DNA of 36,004 bases from CAZDGV01 sp964505195 (GCA_964505195.1 CAZDGV010000015.1:1-36004), one strand, 5' to 3'. Shown: positions 16,276 through 25,292, counted from the stretch's first letter. Notes: generated by a model not told the origin, from the sequence alone. Numbers and translations are program-made.

Positions 16276-16746
16276 TTATGCGAGTTCTGCGAGCTTTTCG
16301 TTGATGGCGTCAAAATTGGGCAGATCGCCAGCGCTTTCCAGTACTTCTGCGTAGCGCACCACACCTTCTTTGTCGATGATGAACGCAGCACGCTTAGAAA
16401 CACCTTTCATGTCAAATACGAAGGTGTCATACAAAGCGCCATAGGCCTCAGAGGTAGCTTTGTTGAAATCGCTCAGCAGCGGGAAGTTATATCCCTGTTC
16501 TTCCTTGAATTTGGCCAGGGTAAAAATAGAATCAACTGAAATGCCCAGCACCTGTGCATTGGCATTGGAATAGCGTGCAATATCGTCTCTCACGCCGCAA
16601 AGTTCCTTGGTGCAAACGCCGGTAAAAGCTTGCGGAAAGAACAGCAGCAATACATTTTTTCCTTTAAAATCATTCAGCGAAACCTGGTTTTTGTCGCTGT
16701 CGTACAAGTTAAAAGCGGGTGCCGATTGGCCAACTTCAATTTTCAT
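16276..16746 (-). CDS. peroxiredoxin (AhpC/TSA family, AhpE-like)
   Basis: 156 residues from the ATG at 16746, where the thioredoxin-fold N-terminus MKIEVGQSAPAF starts; the open frame upstream to 16842 is not protein-like. The peroxidatic cysteine is Cys45 in FTGVCTKELC, with a second cysteine at 50 and the conserved arginine at 53. LGISVDSIFTLAKFKEE and FPLLSDFNKATSEAYG are typical of the AhpE-like group. It reduces hydrogen peroxide and organic peroxides in the cytosol. A single-gene transcript is likely: its own terminator follows, and a divergent gene lies upstream. Confidence 0.95.
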   Translation of the reverse strand: MKIEVGQSAPAFNLYDSDKNQVSLNDFKGKNVLLLFFPQAFTGVCTKELCGVRDDIARYSNANAQVLGISVDSIFTLAKFKEEQGYNFPLLSDFNKATSEAYGALYDTFVFDMKGVSKRAAFIIDKEGVVRYAEVLESAGDLPNFDAINEKLAELA

Positions 16747-16878
16747 GGGATGTTTTTTTAGAATGTGCGCAAAGTTATACAACACGACAAAAGGAAAAAA
16801 GTTGATGAGAGCGAATCGATAGCGGGTCTCTTTCAAAAGCATTTTTAATGAAGATGCTTTTCATATTTTCCTTTCCTG

Positions 16879-16909
16879 TTGGCAAGGCTCGCAACTTGAT
16901 TTACTTTTA
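16879..16909 (+). promoter_or_regulatory. promoter of the Nif3-like gene
   Basis: TTG (16879-16881), 20 bases, then TACTTTTA (16902-16909), one base off TAnnTTTG. Only 4 bases separate the box from the ATG at 16914, implying a leaderless or nearly leaderless message. Confidence 0.5.
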
Positions 16910-16913
16910 CAGC

Positions 16914-18011
16914 ATGCAAATACGCGCCATCATCGATGTGCTGGAGCAGCTGGCTCCGCTTTCACTGCAGGAAGATTACGACAATGCCGGTCTTCAGGTG
17001 GGTGATCCCAACGAAGCCTGTTCGGGCGTGATGGTTGCGCTTGATGCTACGGAAGCCGTGGTAGCCGAAGCGGCCGACAAAGGCTGTAACCTGCTGGTGG
17101 TGCATCATCCGCTTATTTTCGGGGGCATTAAAAAACTTACCGGCAGCAATCAGGTGGAACGTACCCTGCTGGCGGCCATCCACCGTAAGGTGGCCATTTA
17201 TGCCATCCATACCAATCTCGATCATGTGTCGGATGGGGTGAATGCTGCTATCGCAGCGAAGCTGCAGCTTCAAAACTGCCGCATCCTCCAACCTAAGTCG
17301 GGCTTGCTGAAAAAGCTTTCCACTTATGTGCCGCTTGCTCATACCGAAACAGTTCGTTCGGCGCTGTTTGCCGCTGGGGCCGGACATATTGGTGCTTATG
17401 ATGAATGCAGTTTTGCGGTGGAGGGCAACGGAAGTTTTAGAGGTGCTGCTGGTACCAACCCGTTTGTAGGCAAACCCGGCCAACGACATATTGAGCGGGA
17501 GGAAAAGCTGGAAATCATTTTTCCGGCCTGGCTGGAGCGCAAAGTGCTTACCGCCCTTTGGGCAGCACATCCCTACGAGGAGGTGGCTTATGAAATCACC
17601 CCCACCGATAATGTGCATCAGCATATTGGTGCCGGCATGATCGGCGAGCTGGAACAGGGTTTGGAAGCAGCACAATTCTTACAACTCATTAAAAATCAAT
17701 TTAATACATCTTTAATTCGACATACCGTCCCTGCTCAAAAGCCCATTCAAAAGGTGGCGATATGCGGCGGAGCGGGCATATTTCTGCTTCACCAGGCCAT
17801 GGCAGCCGGAGCGGATGCGCTGGTAACCTCCGACATCAAATACCATTCTTTTTTTGAGGCGGAGCCCGGCTTCCTGCTCTGCGATATCGGCCATTGGGAG
17901 AGTGAGCAGTACACCATCGATCTTTTGGCAGACCATATTGCCCGAAAATTCCCTAACTTTGCCGTCCTCAAAACCGGCGTTCGGACAAACCCCGTGCATT
18001 ATTTCAGCTGA
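16914..18011 (+). CDS. Nif3-like dinuclear metal centre protein (YqfO/YbgI family)
   Basis: 365 residues from the ATG at 16914, where the family N-terminus MQIRAIIDVLEQLAP begins; 22 upstream codons in frame are rejected. Metal-site motifs are VVHHPLIFGGIKKL, HTNLDHVSDGVN and, near the C-terminus, DIGHWESEQ. The length and the middle segment (YVPLAHTETVRSALFAAGAGHIGAYDECSF...) show the long YqfO-type version with an inserted PII-like domain. The family forms metal-binding hexamers; the often-transferred name GTP cyclohydrolase type 2 has little support for this branch. It precedes the zinc-ribbon protein gene by 56 bases, a pairing common in bacteria. Confidence 0.94.
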   Translation: MQIRAIIDVLEQLAPLSLQEDYDNAGLQVGDPNEACSGVMVALDATEAVVAEAADKGCNLLVVHHPLIFGGIKKLTGSNQVERTLLAAIHRKVAIYAIHTNLDHVSDGVNAAIAAKLQLQNCRILQPKSGLLKKLSTYVPLAHTETVRSALFAAGAGHIGAYDECSFAVEGNGSFRGAAGTNPFVGKPGQRHIEREEKLEIIFPAWLERKVLTALWAAHPYEEVAYEITPTDNVHQHIGAGMIGELEQGLEAAQFLQLIKNQFNTSLIRHTVPAQKPIQKVAICGGAGIFLLHQAMAAGADALVTSDIKYHSFFEAEPGFLLCDIGHWESEQYTIDLLADHIARKFPNFAVLKTGVRTNPVHYFS

Positions 18012-18067
18012 AAAAAAAGCGGGTCACATCGGTTGGGAGCCATCATCTTCAAACCAGAAATCAAACT

Positions 18068-18820
18068 ATGGCAAGCGTTAAAGAATATTCCGTAGAAGAA
18101 AAACTCAGGGCCTTGGTCCGCGTTCAGAAAATCGAAAGCAAATTCGATGAAATTCAGATTCTGAAAGGGGAGCTTCCCATGGAAGTAAACGATCTGGAAG
18201 ACGAAGTGACCGGATTGAATGCACGCAAGCATCGCGTTGAAGAAGAGATCAACGGTATTCAGGAATTCATTGAAGCTAAAAAAACGGCTATCAAAGAAGC
18301 GCAGGAGCTGATCAAGAAATATGAGAAGCAAAGCGAGAACGTAAAGAACAACCGTGAGTTCGAAGCCATCAATAAGGAAATTGAAATGCAAACCTTAGAG
18401 GTGAAGCTTTGCGAAAAACATATCAAAGATGCTACCGAAGAGCATGTGGAGAAAAGCGAACAGCTTGAAAAGGTGATGAAAAGCATCGCTACCAAAGAAA
18501 AGAATCTGGAGCACAAAAAAGCTGAGCTCGATAAAATCATTGCCGATACAGAAAAAGAAGAAAAGCATTTGGCTGCTCAGGTGAGTGGTGCACGTGAGGC
18601 GGTGGAAGAAAGACTGCTGCACAGCTTCGATCGCATCCGCAAAAGCTACCGTAATGGTTTGGCGGTTGTATCCATCGTGCGCGACAGCTGCGGTGGTTGC
18701 TTCAATGCCATCCCGCCCCAGCGCCAGAGTGAAATTCGTCAGCGCAAAAAAATCATCGTATGTGAAAACTGCGGTCGTGTGCTGGTGGATGCTGAACTGA
18801 ACGACAGCGTGGGTCTCTGA
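18068..18820 (+). CDS. coiled-coil protein with C4 zinc ribbon (CT398-like)
   Basis: 250 residues. A long charged alpha-helical hairpin (about 10-190) is followed by a C-terminal zinc ribbon with Cys208, Cys211, Cys232 and Cys235 (CGGC ... CENC). The same architecture is found in CT398 of Chlamydia and related proteins, whose cellular role is uncertain. It follows the Nif3-like gene and ends at a strong terminator, so the two form a transcription unit; this conserved neighbourhood suggests a shared, still undefined function. Confidence 0.92.
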   Translation: MASVKEYSVEEKLRALVRVQKIESKFDEIQILKGELPMEVNDLEDEVTGLNARKHRVEEEINGIQEFIEAKKTAIKEAQELIKKYEKQSENVKNNREFEAINKEIEMQTLEVKLCEKHIKDATEEHVEKSEQLEKVMKSIATKEKNLEHKKAELDKIIADTEKEEKHLAAQVSGAREAVEERLLHSFDRIRKSYRNGLAVVSIVRDSCGGCFNAIPPQRQSEIRQRKKIIVCENCGRVLVDAELNDSVGL

Positions 18821-18842
18821 TCCATTGTATCAATACAATCTT

Positions 18843-18868
18843 AAGGTGCGCCAGTCGCACCTTTTTTT
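18843..18868 (+). terminator. intrinsic terminator of the Nif3-like/zinc-ribbon unit
   Basis: An eight-pair stem (AAGGTGCG with CGCACCTT), a five-base loop and a seven-T run, starting 22 bases after the zinc-ribbon gene stop. Confidence 0.9.
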
Positions 18869-18967
18869 ATGCCATATCAGTAATCGGTTCGTGGTGCTTT
18901 TGAAAGAGGTTTTCAAACAAAATGATTTTACCAAGTTGCACACAGGTGTTAATTTGCTGGTGTTTCT

Positions 18968-20623
18968 ATGTTGCAGCAGCTAAGCATACAAAATTTCGCC
19001 ATCATTTCTTCGCTGGAAACCCCTTTTGGAAAGGGGTTGCATACCATTACCGGTGAAACCGGTGCGGGTAAATCTATTTTACTGGGAGCATTGGGATTGG
19101 TGCTGGGCGATCGTTCCGATAGCAGCGTATTACAAGACCCCAACCGTAAATGTGTGGCCGAAGTAGTGTGCAGTACGGAAGGCAATGCAACTGCAAAAGC
19201 ATGGTTGCAACGGGAAGGCCTTTACGAAGAAGAGGCAGTGATCCTCCGCCGCGAAATTGCACCCAACGGAAAATCCCGCGCTTTCATCAACGATACGCCT
19301 GTAAACCTGACTCAGCTCCGTGCCTTTGCTGCGCTCATGGTTGATCTGCACCAGCAGTTTGATACCATGGAGCTGGGCGAAGCGGATTTTCAGCGCGAAA
19401 TCATAGATGTGCTGGCCGGCAATCAGGAAATTTTGGAAACCTATCGAGGTCATTACAAGGCATGGCGACAGCTGCAGCAGGAAATTGCAACTCTTCGACA
19501 GCAGCAGCAACAAGCAAGCGCTGAAGAAGCCTATCATCGCTTTTTATATGATGAACTGAGCGCCGCTGCTTTACAGCAGGGTGAGTTGGAAGCGCTGGAG
19601 CAGGAGCTGAAACTGTTGAGCCAGGCAGAACAGATTCGTCAGGCATTGGCAATAGCCGTACAGGTTTTGCAATCTGGCGAAGAGCCGCTGGCAGGGCGAC
19701 TGAAACAGCTGGTGCAGCAGCTCACGCCTTATGGCAACCTGCATCAAAAGCTGGGCACCATCAGCGAAAGATTGCGCAGCGCGCAAATTGAAATCAACGA
19801 TATCGCCGGTGAACTGGAAGACCTGCAAGATGCCATTGCATTGGATGAAGCAAGGATTCAATTTGTACAAGAGCGCCTCGATATCGGATACAAACTTTTG
19901 AAAAAACACGGTGTTCAGTCCACCGATGAACTCCTGCATCTGCAGCAGGAATTGGAAGCAAAGCTTCAGCTGGTATTCGATGTGGCGAATGAAATTGCTT
20001 CAAAAGAAGCTGCCAGTGCAGCGCATGAAAAATTATTGTTGGAGCAGGCTGCTTTGCTTTCTAAACGGCGTAAAGAATGTGCCACAAAAATGGTGGATCA
20101 GGTAAATGCATTGCTACAACAGGTGGGTATGCCCAACGCATCGGTCCAGGTGCGTGTTGATGCAGCATCACCCGGTCCATGGGGTGCCGATGCCATTGCG
20201 TTGCTCTTTGATGCCAACCGCAGCGGTCGCTATGAGCCCGTTGAAAAAGTTGCCAGCGGCGGCGAACGCAGCCGACTCATGCTCTGTATTAAATCATTGG
20301 TAGGTACCGCCATGCAATTGCCCACAATGATTTTTGATGAAATTGATACAGGCATCAGCGGAGAAGCGGCAAAGCAGGTGGGCATGCTGCTACAATCGCT
20401 CGCTGCCTCACAGCAGGTAATTGTTATTACACACCAGCCACAGATTGCCGCACGCGGACAGGCGCATTATTTTGTGTACAAGGAAAATCAAGCCGGCACA
20501 ATACAAACCAAGATTCGCATGTTAGAAGGCGAAGAGCGTGTGCAGCATATAGCGCGCATGCTCAGCGGCGATGAGCCATCGCCTTCTTCGCTTAAAACAG
20601 CACGAGAACTCATGCAGGGTTAA
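18968..20623 (+). CDS. recN: DNA repair protein RecN
   Basis: SMC-like ATPase of double-strand break repair, 551 residues, normal length. Walker A GETGAGKS lies at 29-36. A coiled-coil arm region spans about 150-385, rich in Q, E and L. The ABC signature ASGGERSRL is near 428-436 and Walker B FDEIDTGISGE near 454. The C-terminal VITHQPQIAARG matches the family's switch region. The ATG at 18968 directly precedes the conserved LSIQNFAII. The gene stands between a terminator and an 86-base gap before fabI. Confidence 0.97.
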   Translation: MLQQLSIQNFAIISSLETPFGKGLHTITGETGAGKSILLGALGLVLGDRSDSSVLQDPNRKCVAEVVCSTEGNATAKAWLQREGLYEEEAVILRREIAPNGKSRAFINDTPVNLTQLRAFAALMVDLHQQFDTMELGEADFQREIIDVLAGNQEILETYRGHYKAWRQLQQEIATLRQQQQQASAEEAYHRFLYDELSAAALQQGELEALEQELKLLSQAEQIRQALAIAVQVLQSGEEPLAGRLKQLVQQLTPYGNLHQKLGTISERLRSAQIEINDIAGELEDLQDAIALDEARIQFVQERLDIGYKLLKKHGVQSTDELLHLQQELEAKLQLVFDVANEIASKEAASAAHEKLLLEQAALLSKRRKECATKMVDQVNALLQQVGMPNASVQVRVDAASPGPWGADAIALLFDANRSGRYEPVEKVASGGERSRLMLCIKSLVGTAMQLPTMIFDEIDTGISGEAAKQVGMLLQSLAASQQVIVITHQPQIAARGQAHYFVYKENQAGTIQTKIRMLEGEERVQHIARMLSGDEPSPSSLKTARELMQG

Positions 20624-20709
20624 ATAGCTTTTCCATTACATGCTGCACGCAAAAAATTACCATTACCTGCAGATGTTCTATTTTTACGGCAAGTATCAAA
20701 AATCGATTT

Positions 20710-21525
20710 ATGTCACATCAACTGCTGAAAGGAAAGAAAGGCATCATTTTCGGTGCGCTCGATGAAAAATCCATCGCCTGGAAAACTGCACTCCGCTGTT
20801 ATGAAGAAGGTGCACAGATTGTGCTCACCAATGCTCCCGTTGCATTGCGCATGGGAGAAATCAATCAGCTTGCTGCACAGTGCGGCAATGCGCCGGTAAT
20901 TGGTGCTGATGTAACCAATATGGACGATCTGAAAAATTTATTTACGCAGTCGATGGCGCATTTTGGCGGTAAGGTTGATTTTGTGCTGCATTCTATCGGT
21001 ATGAGTTTGAATGTGCGTAAGGGCAAGCACTACACCGAAATGAACTACGAATGGAATCAGAAAACACTCGATATTTCTGCAATGAGCTTGCACCGCGTGC
21101 TTCGCACCGCATGGGATTTGGATGCCATCAACGATTGGGGAAGTGTAGTGGCGCTTACCTATATCGCCGCACAGCGTGTGTTTCCCGATTACAATGAAAT
21201 GGCGGATGCCAAGGCGTTGCTGGAAAGCGTTACACGCAGCTTCGGTTATCATTATGGTGTGCGTAATAAAGTGCGCATCAACACCATTTCACAGTCGCCC
21301 ACCCGCACTACTGCCGGCAGTGGTGTGAAGGGATTTGACGGATTTCTGACCTATGCGGAGAAGATGAGTCCGCTGGGTAATGCAAGTTCAGAAGACTGTG
21401 CCAACTATATTGCCATCATGTTCAGCGATCTAACCCGTATGGTAACCATGCAGAACCTTTTCCACGACGGTGGCTTCAGCTTTACCGGTGTAACAGGAGA
21501 GATTATTGATCAGATGGAAAAATAA
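20710..21525 (+). CDS. fabI: enoyl-[acyl-carrier-protein] reductase (NADH), FabI type
   Basis: 271 residues, short-chain dehydrogenase fold, catalysing the last reduction of each fatty acid elongation cycle. The N-terminus has the FabI form of the nucleotide loop (GALDEKSIAW). The two active-site tyrosines and lysine are at Tyr151 (YIAAQRV), Tyr161 and Lys168 (YNEMADAK), with the Y-x6-K spacing of FabI rather than FabL or FabV. SPTRTTAGSGVKGF matches the substrate-loop region. A TATTTTTA box lies about 30 bases before the start. No other fatty acid gene is adjacent. Confidence 0.97.
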   Translation: MSHQLLKGKKGIIFGALDEKSIAWKTALRCYEEGAQIVLTNAPVALRMGEINQLAAQCGNAPVIGADVTNMDDLKNLFTQSMAHFGGKVDFVLHSIGMSLNVRKGKHYTEMNYEWNQKTLDISAMSLHRVLRTAWDLDAINDWGSVVALTYIAAQRVFPDYNEMADAKALLESVTRSFGYHYGVRNKVRINTISQSPTRTTAGSGVKGFDGFLTYAEKMSPLGNASSEDCANYIAIMFSDLTRMVTMQNLFHDGGFSFTGVTGEIIDQMEK

Positions 21526-21608
21526 TTGCCACCTTGTTCTGAGTATTGCTTCAAAGGCAATCAAAATACAATTGCTTTTTATACATCTGTTGTACAAATA
21601 CATATATC

Positions 21609-21878
21609 ATGAATCCTTCTTTGGTTGAGTTTTTTGGTTTATTCGGATCGCTGCTCAGCAGCATCACTTTTGTACCGCAGGTATATAAAGCCTGGAAATC
21701 GAAAAGCATTGGCGACCTGAGCATTTACACGATTTTAATTGTAACGCTTAGTACAGTGGTATGGCTGATTTACGGAGCCTTCCATGATCCTATGTTGTTG
21801 CCCGTTGTTTCCTGCAATGCATTTATATGTTTGCTCTCGCTGGTGCTGCTTTACTTTAAGTTTACTTTTAAAAAATGA
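21609..21878 (+). CDS. SemiSWEET sugar transporter
   Basis: 89 residues with three transmembrane helices (about 5-24, 35-57, 63-83), the size of a bacterial half-SWEET, which works as a dimer. The PQ motif FVPQVYKAWKSKS (21-33) at the end of helix 1 is characteristic. Start at 21609 because it gives the family N-terminus; the frame is open for 21 codons upstream. The family moves mono- or disaccharides down their gradient across the inner membrane. The stop codon overlaps the start of the GH20 gene (ATGA at 21875-21878), so the two are probably translationally coupled. Confidence 0.92.
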   Translation: MNPSLVEFFGLFGSLLSSITFVPQVYKAWKSKSIGDLSIYTILIVTLSTVVWLIYGAFHDPMLLPVVSCNAFICLLSLVLLYFKFTFKK

Positions 21879-23530
21879 TGCTGCTTAGCATGTCGCGTTT
21901 GCTGAAGCTTGCTTTTTTATTGGTGCTCATGTTTTGCATGCAGCAAGCCATGCCGCAGGCCGCAAACCGTATTGTGCCGGCTCCGGTATCCTTCGTTGCA
22001 GAGCAGGGTGGCGCATTTCTGCTCGATGAAGAAACAGCCATTTATTTTCCATCCAATTTCAGCAAGCAGGCAACCCTTTTGCAAGAGCAGTTGTACGCAC
22101 AGGTTGGAATAAGATTGCCTCTGAATCTGCTCATGAAAAATGCAGCATTACCTGCATCGGCAATCGTTCTGGAAGCGCAGCAAAAATCTATCGACCGCCC
22201 CGAAATGTATCGCCTGCATATCAGCGCGCAGCGTGTGCTGATTCAGGCCAACGATGTACGCGGATTTGTAAATGCTATCCAAACTTTGCTGCAACTGCTG
22301 CCTTTACAAAAAAGCAAATCAGTGCAAATTCCGGCACTGCGCATCACCGATTATCCGCGCTTTGCTTATCGCGGTATGCATTTGGATGTAGTGCGACATT
22401 TTTTTTCTGTTGACTATATCAAAAAATACATCGACTATCTCACCTTTCATAAGTTCAACACCTTTCATTGGCACCTGACCGATGATCAGGGTTGGCGTTT
22501 TGAAGTGAAGTCATATCCACTCCTCAACAGCATCGGTTCCTGGCGCGATTCCACGCTGATCGGACATTTCCGCGATACGCCTGCCCGCTACGATGGCAAG
22601 CGCTATGGTGGTTACTATACCCGTGCCGAGATTAAATCTATCCTCGACTATGCGGCCGTACGTGGTATTACTGTTATACCGGAGCTTGATATTCCCGGTC
22701 ATAGCAGGGCAGCCATTGCTGCTTATCCGCAGCTGAGCACGCGACCCGATACCGTTTGGAATGTTGCAACTACCTGGGGTATGTACAACCGAAAAAACAA
22801 TGTGCTGGCGCCGAATGATTTTACCTTTCAGTTTTTGAAAGACATTTTCGCTGAACTCGCTTCACTTTTTTCATCCTCACCCTATATCCATTTAGGGGGC
22901 GATGAATGCAGTAAAATGTGGTGGAAGCAAGATCCTGCAACGCAGCGCTTCATGCAAAAAAAAGGTTTGAAAAATGAAACGGCATTACAAACCTATTTCA
23001 TTTCTTATGTGGCCGATCTGCTCAAGCAAAACGGAAAAAAAGTGGTGGGCTGGCATGAGATCACCGAAGGCGCTGTGGATACTTCCGCGCTCATCATGAA
23101 TTGGTCGGATGAAGCAAAGGCACTCAGCGTTGCGAAAAAAGGATATCAGCTCATTATGTCGCCGGGCAAGCCATTTTATTTCGATCATTTTCAGTCGAAG
23201 GATCCCCGCGATAGTTTGGCCATACACGGCTACAATCCGCTACAGGCCGTTTATCAATATTCAGTGATACCTGCATCGCTTTCAAAAGCCGGACTTGCAC
23301 ATAAAGTAATGGGTGCGCAGGGGAATGTGTGGACAGAATACATGGAACATGATACCAAAGTGGATTACATGATTTTTCCGAGGATGACGGCATTGAGTGA
23401 AAACTTGTGGAGCGAGAAAAAAGATTACCAAGATTTTTTAAAGCGACTCGAAGCTACCATTGTGCCGCGTTATACATGGTGGGGTAGCAGCTACTTCAAA
23501 GATTATCGCCGCTGGACGGCAGAACAATAA
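21875..23530 (+). CDS. beta-N-acetylhexosaminidase, glycoside hydrolase family 20
   Basis: 551 residues. A signal peptide (about 1-30, LLKLAFLLVLMFCMQQAMPQA) leads to the N-terminal GH20b domain, then the GH20 TIM barrel from about 165 with YRGMHLDVVRHFF, HWHLTDDQGWRFEVK and PELDIPGHSRA. The catalytic Asp-Glu pair is Asp343-Glu344 in HLGGDECSKMWW; NVWTEYM and the late aromatic WWGSSYF complete the family pattern. It removes terminal GlcNAc or GalNAc from chitobiose, peptidoglycan or glycans, probably in the periplasm. Two adjacent ATGs (21875, 21878) and one at 21890 are possible starts. It overlaps the SemiSWEET gene by 4 bases, which suggests release and uptake of amino sugars, an inference only. 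Confidence 0.95.
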   Translation: MMLLSMSRLLKLAFLLVLMFCMQQAMPQAANRIVPAPVSFVAEQGGAFLLDEETAIYFPSNFSKQATLLQEQLYAQVGIRLPLNLLMKNAALPASAIVLEAQQKSIDRPEMYRLHISAQRVLIQANDVRGFVNAIQTLLQLLPLQKSKSVQIPALRITDYPRFAYRGMHLDVVRHFFSVDYIKKYIDYLTFHKFNTFHWHLTDDQGWRFEVKSYPLLNSIGSWRDSTLIGHFRDTPARYDGKRYGGYYTRAEIKSILDYAAVRGITVIPELDIPGHSRAAIAAYPQLSTRPDTVWNVATTWGMYNRKNNVLAPNDFTFQFLKDIFAELASLFSSSPYIHLGGDECSKMWWKQDPATQRFMQKKGLKNETALQTYFISYVADLLKQNGKKVVGWHEITEGAVDTSALIMNWSDEAKALSVAKKGYQLIMSPGKPFYFDHFQSKDPRDSLAIHGYNPLQAVYQYSVIPASLSKAGLAHKVMGAQGNVWTEYMEHDTKVDYMIFPRMTALSENLWSEKKDYQDFLKRLEATIVPRYTWWGSSYFKDYRRWTAEQ

Positions 23531-23554
23531 AAAACCCCGGCAATCCGGGGTTTT
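23531..23554. terminator. bidirectional intrinsic terminator
   Basis: A ten-pair stem (AAAACCCCGG with CCGGGGTTTT) and a CAAT loop, between the stops of the convergent GH20 and DUF2795 genes. Four T follow on the plus strand and six T on the minus strand, so it can serve both. Confidence 0.88.
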
Positions 23555-23575
23555 GATTTTTAAAAAATTGATTTG

Positions 23576-23797
23576 CTAGTATTCATCTTCATTGAAGAAG
23601 AAATCTTCCTGACTTGGATAGTCGGGCCAGATATCATCAATGCTTTCATAAATCTCTCCTTCATCTTCCAACTCCTGAAGATTTTCAACCACTTCAATGG
23701 GTGCGCCACTACGAATGGCGTAATCAATCAATTCATCCTTGGTGGCAGGCCAGGGAGCGTCTTCGAGATATGATGCAAGTTCAAGTGTCCAGAACAT
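23576..23797 (-). CDS. small acidic DUF2795 protein
   Basis: 73 residues, strongly acidic, especially in the last 30 (EDEGEIYESIDDIWPDYPSQEDFFFNEDEY region). The N-terminal MFWTLELASYLEDAPWPATKDELIDYAIRSGAP shape (read as LASYLEDAPWPATKDELIDYA followed by VVENLQEL) is that of DUF2795, a short helical domain of unknown function common in Bacteroidota. It has its own bidirectional terminator and is divergent from the LolD-like gene. Confidence 0.85.
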   Translation of the reverse strand: MFWTLELASYLEDAPWPATKDELIDYAIRSGAPIEVVENLQELEDEGEIYESIDDIWPDYPSQEDFFFNEDEY

Positions 23798-23953
23798 AGT
23801 AGTATGGTCTAATTTTCCGCAAAACTAACTTTCCCTGCGAATTTTCCAAATCTGCTTTTTCACGCGGGATGATGTTAAAAAGGAACCGGGCTTCTGCCGA
23901 TTTCAATTCAATGCTGTAGGTTTGTAGCCACATGCTTCAAACGGCATCCAAAT

Positions 23954-24607
23954 ATGCTCAAAGCCCTCAATATTCATAAGCGGTATGAAACGGTGGAAGT
24001 CCTCAAAGGCGTTGATCTCCAGGTAGGTGCCGGAGAAATCGTGAGTCTGGTGGGTTCCTCCGGCGCAGGAAAAAGCACTTTGCTGCATATTCTCGGTACG
24101 CTCGATCAGCCCGACCAAGGGGAAGTGTGGATGGAGGATACCCGTATTGATACCCTCAAGGGCAAGGAGCTCTCTGCCTTTCGCAACCGCCACATCGGCT
24201 TTGTATTTCAGTTTCACCATCTGTTGCCTGAGTTTTCCGCTTTGGAAAATACCTGCATACCGGGTTGGTTGGCTGGCCGTCAAAAATCGGAAGTGGAAAA
24301 AGCGGCCAAAGAACTGCTGCATTTACTCGGTCTCTCCGGAAAAGAGGATCAGAAGCCCGCGCAGCTCTCGGGCGGTGAGCAGCAGAGGGTTGCTGTTGCA
24401 AGGGCACTCATAAACCAACCGCGTATTGTAATGGCCGATGAGCCCACAGGTAATCTTGATTCTGCCAACGCGGCTGAGCTGCATGCACTTTTTTTCAGTC
24501 TGCGCAAGCAGTTTAACCAGGCATTTTTGATTGTAACACACAATGAGGCGCTGGCGCGACAATCAGATCGCGTTGTAACGATGAAAGACGGTAAAGTGCT
24601 GGGTTGA
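23954..24607 (+). CDS. ABC transporter ATP-binding protein, LolD-like
   Basis: 217 residues, a single ABC ATPase. Walker A GSSGAGKST is at 34-42, the Q-loop region reads GFVFQFHHLLPEF, the signature is LSGGEQQRVAVARAL, and Walker B MADEPTGNLD. HHLLPEFSALEN and the short C-terminus are typical of LolD, which powers release of lipoproteins from the inner membrane with LolC/E. No permease gene is adjacent; in Bacteroidota the partner is often encoded elsewhere. A related MacB/FtsE-type export role cannot be excluded. Convergent with the adenosyltransferase gene, 10 bases between stops. Confidence 0.85.
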   Translation: MLKALNIHKRYETVEVLKGVDLQVGAGEIVSLVGSSGAGKSTLLHILGTLDQPDQGEVWMEDTRIDTLKGKELSAFRNRHIGFVFQFHHLLPEFSALENTCIPGWLAGRQKSEVEKAAKELLHLLGLSGKEDQKPAQLSGGEQQRVAVARALINQPRIVMADEPTGNLDSANAAELHALFFSLRKQFNQAFLIVTHNEALARQSDRVVTMKDGKVLG

Positions 24608-24617
24608 GAAAAAGCGA

Positions 24618-25178
24618 TTAAAGGCGCGGTTTCCAGGGCAACTCAGGGGCGTTCAGCAACATGCCTGCATAGCGCGACAATACAAAGAGATAATCGCTGA
24701 GGCGATTGAGGTATTGAATCACCAAGGGCACTACTTCCATATCCAGTTCCTGCATACGCACCACACAGCGTTCAGCTCTGCGGCATACACAGCGGGCGAT
24801 GTGGAGGGTAGAAACAGTAGGGTGGCCTCCCGGTAAAATAAAAGAACGCATTTCAGGCAATTGCTCGTTCATCTTATCCATTTCCTGCTCCAACAAAGCA
24901 ACATCCTCTGCTTTCAAATCGGGGATTTTCATTTTCGCCTCTTTTTCGGGATCGGTGGCCAGGGAGGAACCGATGGTAAAAAGGCGATCTTGTATTTCTT
25001 TGAGCAGGGCATTGATTTCGGGGAAGGCAAGCAGATCATTGCAAAGGCCAATCTGCGCGTTGAGTTCGTCCACCGTTCCGTAAGCTTCAATTCTTAAATG
25101 ACTTTTCAGCACTTTCGTGCCGCCGATCAGACTGGTTTTGCCGGCATCTCCTGTTTTGGTGTAAATTTTAAACGACAT
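24618..25178 (-). CDS. cob(I)yrinic acid a,c-diamide adenosyltransferase, PduO type
   Basis: 186 residues from the ATG at 25178, which begins the family N-terminus with YTKTGDAGKTSL (6-17), the ATP-binding loop; 12 further in-frame codons upstream are not conserved. EAYGTVDELNAQIG follows, and the C-terminal half has the RRAERCVVR segment and NRLSDYLFVLSRY typical of PduO-type enzymes. It transfers the adenosyl group of ATP to cob(I)alamin, making coenzyme B12. No cobalamin synthesis gene or B12-dependent enzyme is in the window, and I see no cobalamin riboswitch in its 114-base leader. Confidence 0.95.
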   Translation of the reverse strand: MSFKIYTKTGDAGKTSLIGGTKVLKSHLRIEAYGTVDELNAQIGLCNDLLAFPEINALLKEIQDRLFTIGSSLATDPEKEAKMKIPDLKAEDVALLEQEMDKMNEQLPEMRSFILPGGHPTVSTLHIARCVCRRAERCVVRMQELDMEVVPLVIQYLNRLSDYLFVLSRYAGMLLNAPELPWKPRL

Positions 25179-25184
25179 AGTGTA

Positions 25185-25215
25185 CAAAGATTCTTGATAG
25201 ATAGGTTTCAACAAA
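25185..25215 (-). promoter_or_regulatory. candidate promoter of the adenosyltransferase gene
   Basis: On the minus strand TTTG (25215-25212), 19 bases, then AATCTTTG (25192-25185). The first base of the -7 box deviates from TAnnTTTG. It ends 6 bases before the chosen start, which would again give a very short leader. Confidence 0.35.
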
Positions 25216-25292
25216 AAAACAGCAGGATGGTTGCAAAGAATCTTAATCGTTCAGAAAAAATATTGCTTTATGTAACGCGTCCGCGATTTCGC

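Noticed and set aside
16962..17675. 237-codon minus-strand open frame over the Nif3-like gene
   Set aside because: Shadow frame antisense to a clearly conserved protein; no recognisable domain.
25179..25292. Cobalamin riboswitch before the PduO-type adenosyltransferase gene
   Set aside because: The leader is only 114 bases and I see no B12-box-like conserved sequence or matching structure.
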